DNA from: Aplectana chamaeleonis
Lineage: Eukaryota > Nematoda > Chromadorea > Rhabditida > Cosmocercidae
Direction: 5' to 3'
Assembly (NCBI GenBank): GCA_029168955.1
Contig: JAPDOI010000213.1
Coordinates: 1,172,001 to 1,236,000, forward strand
Length of the DNA stretch: 64,000 nucleotides
Below, in pieces: positions 39,401 through 51,400 of the stretch (the stretch's first letter is position 1; every line of letters begins with the position of its first letter). Below the pieces are notes generated by a model. The model had not been told where the DNA came from. It saw only the letters and a program-made list of their open reading frames with translations, and did no database searches. The translations under genes and the position numbers were made by a program.

Positions 39401-42400
39401 ATGTATTCAATTTGGAGTAAAGTACACATTATGGATTCCGGACGGCATTCTATCACGAGCCTGTTCCAACCAGTATGGCGGAAGTATGCGATAGAAATAC
39501 GGTAGTATGTGAATGATGTCTTGAAACTTGATGAAATTTGGACGAGATATCAACAGGCTGAAGACATTTGATGACTGTTTCCTGACTCGCAAAAATTGCT
39601 TCCGATGCGAAGAAAGACTAGTATACAGTGGTGGTAGATTTTCCAACAAGGACGTTACTATTGGTCAAAATGGCCATTCCAAATGAAGTATACACTTCCG
39701 AACTATTTTCAGATACATATTATGCTCGTAAACGTGTTTGAGATAACTAAGAAAATAGAATAGTATAGCCGCCAGAACACAACGCACCCGCATTTTTAAG
39801 CATCAGAAATGACTCTTAATGCCGCTACACGAGTGAGAAAGATGGCCTCGCCCGTAATTCTCCGCCCCTGCATTTGCCGTCCTCCTCATAACAGGAGTGC
39901 AGGGCCATTCCCTACCCCTCGACGACGTTTGTGGGTAGCATACTAACTACAATAAGTATTCCGCACATACATCGACGACGATGGGAATGGCCCAGCACCC
40001 GTTTTAGAGAAGACGGCAAATACAGGGGGCGAGCAGGATACAGGCCTGAGCGGGGCTAACTTCTTACTCGTGCAGCAACTTTGTGGAGTCGTTTTTGATG
40101 CTTCAAAATGCGTATGCATTGATTATGAGTCATACCATTCTATTTCCGTGAATATCTCAACCACGTTTGCGAGCGTGTATGCTGCTTTTGAATCGAATGT
40201 GCCCATCGGATCTGCATACGATAGCTTTAAATTCTGAGCTACTGGGTGCTTTTTATATATGGTGACAAAGCCTCAAACTTTATTCCGCCGGCATATGCGC
40301 GTGTCCAATCGCCTTCTATGGTCTATTCTTTTCTATACACCTCTCTCGAAACGCACCAACTCTCAGGACGTGAAAACGGTTTTGAAAAAAAGGAGGGCAA
40401 AAGCCTGAGGCGTCTTCAGGTTTTATACAGTAAGTCGCTCGAATTCAGGGCACCATTTTCTTTTTTTTCGGCATTTCCTGGAGAAACCCCAAATCAAAGA
40501 GCAAAACGCGACTTTGGAATCGCTTGTCTTAGGCCTCTTTTAAGAGTTCAGTCGCCTCGCGACGCGACGCGATGATAAACATGAGCATCGATCAAGATCG
40601 CGTCGCACTTCGATAATGTATTCAGAAAACAATGCCAACGCGGCGATTAGCGATTGAAGTGTAAAATAGGCCTTATTTGAGATGAAGGTAGATTGCGGTG
40701 GGAATACCGTAGTTTGTTCAAAGTCTCAGATTTTTCCTTTAAATTTTATGCGGGGTTACCCGGGGTTCTGAATACGAATTTCATAACCACTGATCGATTT
40801 CCCGATTATTGACTTACTTGACTTAATCGGTTGGCTTTCGCCTGACGCGGTCATTCCGCATCTTCACCGAGGTGTGCCGTCCTAGTAGTCAGCCGTGTCC
40901 ATTTTTCACGGTCTTCAGCCACAATTTGAACACATTCCATCCAGCTGTCACTATTCCATTTCCTGCGAAACGAAACATCGCGCCTGAACTGTCTTTCGAT
41001 GCCGAGTGACTTTAAATCCTCTTTAAACCACATCCGTCCAGAACTTTCGCCTACGCCCAGGTGGCCGTTTCCAGAAACCAGGATTTGGAAGCATTTTTAA
41101 AGCGTGTTGTACGAGACGATCCGGCGTTCTTCTTAGTATGTGCCCGGAGCAGTCGAAGTCGACTTTCCATTAAGCTAAGCTTGGAGATGGCGTTAGGAGA
41201 TGCTGGCACCTCCCTCGTGTCAAGCGTTGATGTACTGCGTCGATTTCCTTGTAAAGGTCTTCGTTGCGCATAGCATACACGCGGCCAGAAATATCAAGCA
41301 AACGCCTAAAAAGCTTCTCTCTCCGTGCAATCCAACCTTTCCATCTGCGTTTTCAGGTGCTGCCCACGTCTCCGATCCGTACATCATGATAGGGCGAATA
41401 GCGGATGGGTAGACGCGCAACTTGACTTCCCTTCGCGATGGTGGTAGACCACAAACACTTGGTTAGAGAATTAGAATGCAGACGTAGCTTTCGCACATCG
41501 TTGTCGAATATCCGCTGCATAACTACCATCGTTCTTCAGCAAACAGCCCAAATAACAGAAATCGTCCACCAGTTCGATACGTTGTCCGTCCACACAAACT
41601 CCAGTTGAAGGCCTCTGAGAGACCCACATCTTGCTTGCATTTGTCGGGACGAAGACGAAGTCCCATAGGCTGCGGCATACTTCGAAACAGGAGGTTCACA
41701 AATCCTTGTGCAGTTTTGCGTTGTTTCAGCGAATAACACGAATGTCGTCGGCGTACTCCAGGTCGACAAGCGGAGCGTCCTGATGGTGTTAGGATCACAT
41801 CCGGGCAGTGAAAACTGTTCTGCAACTCTACGCATGATGCTATCATATCAACGGCAGAAGTTGAAAAGAAAAAGGTCCTGCAACGGCTCCTTGCGCTTAC
41901 TCCTGTTTTCACCTCGAAGAAAGCTGACGTAAATCCGACAGCGTGTACGAACTGCTGCTGTTGTTCCTTTGTTCATGTCCTCGATTAACCGAACATACTT
42001 TTCCGGGACTCCATCTGCTCGCAGAGCATTGAGCAATCGATCACGATGAGGAGAGTCGAACGCGGCTTCAAAGTCCAAAAAGCAAGCTGTAATGGCTTCG
42101 AAAACCGCTGCCACGATTCAATTACTCTTCTCACGACGAACACTTGGTCGATGGTCGATCTTCAGGTCGAAAACCGGCTTGCTCATCTCTGGTCGTTCCT
42201 TCACGATGTTTGATAAGTCGCTCGAGAATGATACGTTCTAAAACCTTGTACATGACACGAAGTAGAGAGATTCCTCTGTAGTTCTTAGGATCCGTGACGG
42301 ATAGCTTCTTGTGAAGAGGTACGATGATCGCATGTCTCCACGAATCGGGTATCCTTTCGCTCATCCATATGGCACGGATGGTGTTGGTCATTTCACGAAT

Positions 42401-45400
42401 CCCAGACGGAGGAAGAGCTTTCAGCATTTCAGCAGTGATGTTGTCATCTCCACCTGCCTTTCCATTCTTCATTTTCCGGACACAATCCAAAACTTCAGAC
42501 TCAGTCGGCGGTTCCTCACTGACATCGTAATGTGCTCTCTGAACATGCGGGAGCTCAGGTACTGATGGCGCTGGACGGTTCAGTTGTGAACTGAAGTAAT
42601 CCTTCCATATTGGCAGCGTCGCATCACCAACTGCAACTCCATTGGTAGTGTTCAAGACAGGAGAACATCTCTTCATCTTCCCGCTATACTGTCGCAGCAA
42701 CGTGTAGGCTTTCTTCGGATTCTTCTCCTCCCAAGCCTTCTCGAACTCCTTAGCTCTACACGTCCACTCTCGTTCGCGGTCACTTTGAAGCTGCCGGACG
42801 CAACTTCCTCCTCAGACGCTTCTCCTCCACGAAGTTTCCTGCAGTTCGTAGAGCACATACTCTGTTGTAGGTAGATGTTGTTTCTTCTGAGACGTAGGCG
42901 AACTTCTTCTTAGGCTGTACAACCGGGAGTGCCTCTTTCGAAGCGTCCTGGATGCACGGACAAAAAGAATCCGCGTCGCAAAGTTTCTTCTTAGTCCGTA
43001 CTCCGATGTGAATAGAAACGCGTTGTCGGAAATTCCTTCTGCACTCTTCATCTCTGAGACTTGTCATGTCAATCCTCTGGAGAGGCTGAGCCCTCGCTTC
43101 CTCTTATGAATCCTCGCAGTGAAGTTCAACAGAACAGGACGGTGATCCGAATCGAATGCGACATCCCACACAGCTCTAGATCTTCGAATGTCCGATACTG
43201 GAATATTCCTCGTCAGGACATAGTCAAGCTGTAGTTTCAAAGTTGTCATCTTCCGCTTCCGCTGCTCTTCTGGAGATAGCCGGGTTGGTCCTGCCACGTA
43301 AGCTGATGGCGGCGATGATTCCTCTTGAATGTCGATGCAATAATCAGACCACTGCGTTCACAAAAGTCGACAAGGCGGTAGCCATCGTCCGATGTTTGCT
43401 CCACTGGGTAGAACCATTTACCGAGTACTTCGGATTCCTGATCAAGTCCCATCTTCGCATTTGCGTCCAATCCCACGACAACAGCATGTTGACAATGTAT
43501 CCTGGCCAGCAACGTATTGAGTTCCTCATAAAACGCATCCTTCGAATTGTCTTCGGCGGTTTCAGTGGGCGCATGAGCACTCACTATCCACAGATTGAAT
43601 CCTCTGTGATCCCGAAGTCGTACGAATGCATTCCGGCACGACGTTGAGCCAAACTCCTTGACCATACCATTGAAATCCTTCCTTACAGCTATTGCACAGC
43701 CTCCCACTCTCCTATCGTCAGCGTTACCGCAGTAGATGGTGTACTCTCCGACGCTGATGACGGGTCTATCTTGAGGCGGGTTTCCTGCAAAGCAGCAAAC
43801 GGTGCATGGAAATAGCTCAGAAGTCTGGATAGCGCAGTTTTTTGGATATCACTCGACAGCGATCGACAGTTCAGGGTGGCGAAATTGTGGCTTGTGGCCA
43901 AAGACTCCATGACTCCCTAGGTACGGATCCTAAGGTGTTATGGACCAGAGGCCTTAGTGTGCCGGACGGCGACACCTTTATGCAATGTGCGGGATACTTT
44001 CGCGATATAGTTGTGCACGCTATATCGCTCGAACGTTCCTGTGTACACTCAAACGTCTGCTGGGTTCAGTAGAAGCAGGGGCACCAAGAAACCCCAGATT
44101 TTCGACCGGCGGACCCCAGATTCGTATTTAGCACTCTAGACTACCCCTCCATACAAGCACTGAAAAATATCCGAGAAAAATTTAAAACACCACAGAAAAA
44201 CTCTCACAAAGCTTGAAAACGCTCATAATTTCTTTTAGAGTGATTCTACGCAGCTGGGAAGGACATATTCGGACTTTGAAGAGTTCCCTTTTGAGGCCTT
44301 GCTGGAACTGTTCAGTGGCCGTATTCATGAAGCGTTGTGAGCCTCCCGGGAAGGTCTAAAGTCCACCCGCTGTTGGACGAGTTTCCAATGGAGGTTCCTG
44401 GCTACCTGGTGGGTGGATAGAGAGAATTGCGGCTGCCTGCTACGTCGATCTTGCGTTTGAAAATGTGATCAATATGTTACTGGCAGGCAGCGCGCGCTCT
44501 GCCCGTCCACCCGCACAATCGAGGTCGGGCACGCTGTCCCCGACGGAATGCATTTATAGCGGAGCTGTGACACGGAGGCCACCTACCCGGCGGTCTCCTC
44601 TCCGTCTCTGCGGGTGGCTACCCATGCTCTGCTCTGACAGGTGGCAAGGAGAAGGCCGCCGCTATTGGAATCTCGACAGGGGAGGCACAAAAGTGGTTGC
44701 CATACGCCGGAAACGAGAAGGTCACGCCCCCTTCCTGTGCCTGCGGTTTCATAAATACGCCACAGGTAATCAATTGAGCTGCCGAATTTAATTCTGACGT
44801 CAGCCTTTTCAAAAGATGGCAATAGCCTTCGGCTCCGAAAAAGACTAAGGTAGGTTTGGTTTCCGTATTATATTTAGTCTGACGCATGGACCAGGCGGCT
44901 GGCGATGCGGAATTGGCGGCATCTAAAGCCAACATGGTTTCGATCGCGCGCAGCGATCTACCGTTACACTACTTATACTGCAGTAGAACGGCCTCAGGCT
45001 TTGCTGAAACCTTGACCGCGTGTTAATAAATTGAGGTGCTGAGTTGAATTCTGACACAATTTTCCTGTTGTTGGAAGATTAATCTGGTTTTTGCATCTTT
45101 TGAATTGCCTCAGGCTTTGCAGAAATTTCAGTCACAAAAGGAACGCAAAAGGAATAATTCGAAAAAGGTAAGAAGTAGAGACCCAAACCCATTCCTGGCA
45201 TTACGAAGTCGCAATTCATCGAACACACCGATATAAACCAAAAGAGGGCAGAAAAGTGAATGCTTTCGAGTTTTTGACAAAGTTTCTCTCGCCTTTTTCG
45301 AAACTTCGACCTATCAAGAATCAAGGCAGTCTTCTATAAGGGGTGGGAGAGGTTTCGAAAGCCATACCGCTAGTATATACTATAACGGTAAACTGAGACG

Positions 45401-48400
45401 GCAAAATGAGTTCACAGTAAGAGGTCAAAATAACACTGGAGATCATACTGAGAGGGTGAAATGAAGCAGGAGATCAAAGAAGGAACTGTGCAGTGGTCGA
45501 AACAACTGTCAAAAACAAATGAGCAAGGATATGAAATGAAGATGTAAAAATGAAGCAGAAACGCGAAAGAAGAGGTGACAATTTACTGTTGCAGAAAGCA
45601 TGCAAGACACTAGACGGCAGTAGCATGGTCATCGCTAATGCTTGCGACATGGAAGCGGAGTCGCGGCAAGGTAAAGTGTCGCCAAAGCGCTCCTGGATAT
45701 GTCAGCAGCGTTAGTGCTAAGTATTCGCTGCCACTGAGGCCATTACAAGCGCACTATCCTGTCAACGAAATGACATATATGTTCTGGCATTTCGTAATCT
45801 AAGATGTATTTTTGAACGATTTAGGATTCACAGGCTCAATCCCATCAAAGTCGGACCAAAGTTGGGTTGTATCACACCTCGCGCTGTGGCCTGTATTCAT
45901 ACTCTTCAACGTCAGCGCGTCACGCGCGGGCGCAGCGTTGGAGATGTGAATGGCCGGACGTGGCGACGGCCGTGAAGACTTTTTCATAATCTTCATTATC
46001 AATCCATACTCAATTTCATTTCGTTCCGTAATAATCAATTCAAGCACTATCTTCTGCTACCATGATAACCAATGCGTGTACAGACTTTCCTTGCTCGACA
46101 AAGTTAAGGCCCACATTAATCCGCTTCGCCGTAGGTTCGCCTCTGAAGTATTCAGAGTCTCAGCAAGCGCATGACACGCCTAGAAAGCGTTGATACTCCA
46201 ACTCTAAGCCCACGTGTGACGCGCTGGCGTTAAGAAGTATGAATAGTGCCCTTGTGCAAATGGTAATTTACGGGTTGGTGACTCAAGACGGCTTACGTGA
46301 GGCCTGGGTCATGTTCGACGTTGTAGATGGCGCTGGAGTTTTGAGAAAATATCCTACTGGTCTGTTTACATAGTTATCCAAAGCATGTTTACGAGCATAT
46401 AACCTGCGCTTGAAATTCTTGTTGGAGACTTTCACCTTTACAGTCCAGAAGTTATTGTCTCTATCCAATAGTTCATTTCAGCACAGACGACCGGATTAAC
46501 CACTACACTTCGTACTGAAGAGGAGGCTATTGCATTTTCCAGCGCATAACTTCGTCAGAATAAAGATCCGTATGAAGTCGCACACACTCTATCAATGTAG
46601 AGGACATGCGAAATCTCACCAGTTACTTCATTTTGCCGGACCGGATGCTCTGGAGATGTTTCATTCGTCACGACCGACCGAGTATACATTTTATTGCGGC
46701 TGTTCCTCACAAAGATATTGAGTTTGCGCTATATTAGAGTAAATCATACCTCCTTATTGGTGGTGCTTCGTGGTACTGCTGTGGTTGAAAAAACTGCGTA
46801 ATGCCCGGCACTTGATTGTAACCATTCGACTGGGGTGCTTGCGCAGCAAACTCCTGAACATACTGCTGGGCACTCGATTGTGCTTGCTGAACCACCTGAT
46901 CCGCTGGAGTCGCTGATGCTTGTAGATGAGAATAATTAGTAGGTGACGAGTAACTGATATGTTGAGGTTGTTGAGGTAGCGGACCAGACACGGCGGGTTG
47001 CGATTGAGGTAAATGGGTCGATGAGATCTGCGGGTTTGGCTGCCACTGCGGAGGACTCTGTTGACTGTACTGAACGTGAGCTCCAACTGCATGTATCTGA
47101 TTAGCTGCAGCCATCGGAACCGGAGCAGACGTTGGTGTACCATGTGAGGGCTGGGCGAAGGTGCCCTGTAATCAATGCGTGTGCGCAAATCATAAAAATT
47201 TTTTCCACCTTTTCGTCCGAACAGGTAGCGAAGACACTCACCCCATAAAGCTCTGGAGCGCCACCATTGTGAACTGGAGTGTGGGTTGTATGGCTGAAAG
47301 GGGTGATCATAAAAACTTTGGTCCAACTGTGATAATTCGAGAGAATTGTTGAGCTTTTTGGCCGAAAACTAGGAAATGGTTCTAGTAGGCAGTTTCAATA
47401 CAATGTTCTGATAGATCATGTGAAAAAATCAAGTACCCGAGGAGATCATCTATTTTTTTCAAAAAAAAAAACTCAGCAAGGGTGTCAGAGTACAGCAAAG
47501 GTTCGGCTCAGCTATCCGCTTGACACCGAGCTCAGCGCAAGTTAACCAACGAGACCAACGACGCAACCTTTTCTCCAACTCAGTGGTCTTCCTTTTACGA
47601 CTATTCTCAAGGTTGTGAGTTCTTTTCAAGCCTTATCGGTTGATCGGATTTCTACCGAGAATTATACGTTTTCATCAGATCAAAAATTCGACCATGGTTT
47701 TTGAGCACTCCACAGTTTGAGCTTCTTAGTGTAGTTGTACAATTTCGAAAAAAATGTCGAACGAACGATATTTGAGAAAAAAATCGTTCGAACAAATTTC
47801 GAAAGAACCAACTTCGAAAAACTCTCAAAATTTTGGAGCTCGAACGAACGAATTTAGAAACTAATCGGAATTTTGATTTTTTCAGAAAATCGATAAAAAT
47901 TTCGGATTTTTTTTCGAATCAGGACTCAACGCTTCATTTACAACGCTCAGTCACAGAATGAATATTCCATGCGTATTCGATTTCTACTCAAGTCGCGAGA
48001 AAGTATAGCCTGTCTCCCTTATTTTAAGCAGTTCGAAGTGATGCTACTCGGGACTATAATGTAGGAGTCTCCTAATCAGTGTGATAATTTGCTATAACCA
48101 ATCACTCCGCATTTTGCTCCTCCCGAACTCATTAAACAGGAAACACTTTATATTCCCCGTTCCCAAGCACAACTTATTCGAGCAGGCGAGTTATTTGCTC
48201 GACCCGAGGAATAACGAAACAGCGTAACCTAGGGTTCAAGGAGCCTTTTTCGGAATCGAACGAATTTTCGAAAAAAAAAATATCGAAAAATCAGACCTCG
48301 AACGGACAAAAATTTTAAAAAATTGTTCGAAAAAAACTCGAACGAACGAAAATCGAAAACAAATGATTCGAAGAAATTTCGAAAACTTAGTTTGTGTACA

Positions 48401-51400
48401 ACTATACCTTTTAGGCTCCCGTCTTAGTTGGCCGATCGGCTATGGCCAGTCCGGTCGATACGCATCTACATCATGCGATTCGGGTGTGAAAACCTACTCG
48501 ATGAGGCAGGACTGAGCCCGCCTGAGATGTCCCGATCGATACGCATGTAATATATTGCTCACTCAGGTTGTACCCCCACCGCTGTGGCCGGCTTTTGCCC
48601 GCCTGGTCCAGCTGTGACCAACAGGATCGATACGTATGCAATGCATTGCTCACTGACGTGGAAAACACCCCTTCCCAGTTGTGGCCGGCCTGAAGTGGCT
48701 GCAGTGAGCTAGAGTAATCGTGGTCAACAATAAATCCATAATGCGACCAACAAGATCTCAAAATGCGATGGGGACGCTCTTGCACTGCATTATCAATTGG
48801 GATATAGCCGACAACTCGGGCGGCTCAGGATGGACTGGGACTAGCAGGAACATTTAAGGCCTTAGGACTTTAACTTTGTCTTATCTTCTTCTTTGCAGCC
48901 AGGGTTGGGCAGGCTTGCGGCCGGTCGCAACGGGGGGTCGTAAAAAATTCGGAAATTTTTCGAAAAAAAAATTGGGGGGGGGGGTTCGTGAAATTTCCGG
49001 AAAAAATGGGGTTTATCTCCAAACCATTCAGGAAGGTAGAGAGACGCCGTGTTTGCATCGATCCGATTTCTCCATTCCAGGGGGGAGGTCCGTAAAAATC
49101 TTGGTGATGAAAATTTTTTCATCCCAGGGGGTTCGTAAAAATTTTTGTCATCGGTCGCAACGACCTGCTCAACCCTGTTTGCAGTCACTGAGAGGGGTTT
49201 CGTCACAATTGAGGAACTGGGCGACCAGCACTGGAAGTCTATTGTACTGAGCGTTGTTGGCTTCTTCGGACAATCAAATAAGTGCTTGATGTCGTGGCCT
49301 TGGTTTCCACAGTCCGGGCACACGTCAGGCTGGCTATTGTCGATCCTATGCAGGTAAGACATAAGCAATGGAGAATGTCCGCAGCGTAACGAAGCGAGGA
49401 TACACCAGGCGAGCCTACCGAGCTCGTACTCGGTATCACATACCCTAGGCGGCACATTACCAAGGATAGGGTTGACAGCCGCTTTGGCGAGATGACCCTT
49501 CACGAACTGGGTGTGCTCCGCCCGCAAGAGACGAAGCCGTTGATGATTCGAGTCGGTCCATCTCTGTACATTCACTTTGTTGAGATTGGGTCCTCACAAG
49601 GAAGGTGTACAAAGCCCAGGTCGCATCTGCGGAAACGCATTTTACTGTTAGTATACCGTGGGCACCTGTAGTAAAACTGCACAGTACCACGTCCAAAGCG
49701 GTTGGTTCCGAAAGGTTATAGGCCCAAAACTGTCGTTTTTTAGACTTCTTGTGCCTTCCAAAATGCACAGCAACCTTTACGAAACCTGCAAACGGACCTC
49801 ATGAACGAGTTGAGCGCCCAAAACAACCCCTCCCCCTGAGCGACGTTTAGTTGGGAGTACGTTTTCCTAAATTTGCGCAGACTGATAGCGTATCGGACTT
49901 GGGTGATTTTCGGTTGAGCGCTCACTCACATAAGTTAGCGAGTTCTAAAGAGGTCAGAATGAAATGTTGCAGATTTGGCTTAAAATCCTCCAAGGGGGTT
50001 ATTTGGGGTGCTGGTCACGAATCTGAGGTTTATTGTCCATTTTTCGAAGTTTTCAACTTTTTCGTTCAATGCATCCCAGGAGGGTAAAAATTTTAGGACA
50101 AACCGCGACTTTCGAGATTTCCGGAATGCTACGATAGATATGGCTCGAAATGTTTCGCTAGGATTTGGGAAGATTTGGGAAGGCTTCACACGAATCTGAG
50201 ATCCGTTTATCGATTTTTCCACTTGTATAGTAGAAACGAAACTGATATCCCGTTTGCCGATTTCCGAAATATTAGGGTGGGTATTTCCCCACAAGGGCAT
50301 ATTACCCACCGTAACCTATAGTACGCCTCAGAATTTCAAAAAACAGACTCGACATTCGTTTTCAGCACCCCAGATTTTCTCCACGCAAGCTTTGCGCAAA
50401 ATAGGCCAGCCGCTCGGGACGTGATACTGCGCAGTGTTACTATAGGTACCAGAGAGATACTGGCAATACAATTCGTTTTCGCAGATGCGACCTTGTCAGT
50501 AAAATCTGCCTTCAGATCTGGAGCCAGAGTGCAAGATTGACCAGGAGACAACTTTCACCTCTCTAAGCTGGGTTTCCCTGCTAGCTCTACCTCTTTGACG
50601 ATGAGGCAGCCTTTACTCTAGGCTGATAGCAATAACAATAACTTCCATTTTAACCACGTGTTATTGAATGTTTCAATTGAGAATAGCAACTGGTATTTTA
50701 ATAATAGGGATATAATCAAAACGCGGTAGAATTTATATGAAGAAAGGCGATTGGAAAGGCAAATCTCACCTGGTATTGCTAGGGCCATATCCCTGGTGCT
50801 GAGCCCCAGGACTTTGCCCATAGCCGGTCTGGAGCACTCCACTGCTTACAGGTGTTGAGCCACCCTGCAATGAATTGATATAGTTCAACATTTTCGCCCA
50901 CAAGAAGCAAACGACTTTACATGCACTCAAATATATACTGGAACGGATTCCGTATTACAGTGCCACGAAAAACTTTCCGAATGCCTGTAAAATGTCAGAT
51001 ATCGATAAAAAATGTCATTTTGAACCGTTTTAACACCCTCAACATTTCCACGCACAAGGTTAGGAGAGATCTGAGACTTGGAAAAAACGAACAAATTTCA
51101 AAGTCGGGGGCATGGTCAAGCGGAGTTATAACCCGACATCACGGATGGTAAGGAGGGTCGCTAGCATTTCTACCCAGATGACAAAATTTTGAGTTGAACT
51201 GCCCATCGGTGTCTCTCAAACAACTGCTTTCGGCTTTGAATCCTAGAAAATTTCACAGACAGTGTTTTGGTTGTTTTCATTCGTTTCTTAAAGAACACTG
51301 TGACGTTTTACAGGATAAAAACAAATACCCGATCCCAAAAAAAAAATTACAAGATCCTTTTTCACTCCTTCTGCAAGAATACGGTCGGTTACGGCTCATA

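Larger units (their letters stand above)
40805..44075 (-). mobile_element. RTE-type LINE, nearly full length, frameshifted
   Basis: About 3.27 kb, the usual RTE length, in the same orientation as the host gene. The endonuclease part (43910-43064) shows the APE motifs [20 protein letters not shown] and SDHRPV. The reverse transcriptase part (42700-41530) shows [30 protein letters not shown] and a catalytic YADD at 41755-41744. A C-terminal piece ([11 protein letters not shown]) lies at 41420-41220. The frame changes at least seven times, so it cannot make one polyprotein. The 3' end has AAGTCA-like short repeats (AAGTCAAGTAAGTCAA) near 40830-40805, typical of RTE tails. The 5' end is placed where coding and repeat context change and is uncertain by about 100 nt. 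Confidence 0.85.
14642..46749 (-). other. Giant intron of the SRA1-like gene, filled with transposable elements
   Basis: The interval between exon 4 and the first downstream exon candidate is about 32.1 kb; 32.3 kb if the microexons are not used. The other introns near the 3' end are 65-88 nt. It contains one nearly complete LINE, one LINE remnant, a nested pair of TIR elements, at least ten foldback elements and a long microsatellite. I found no further exon in phase with the gene inside it. Confidence 0.6.
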
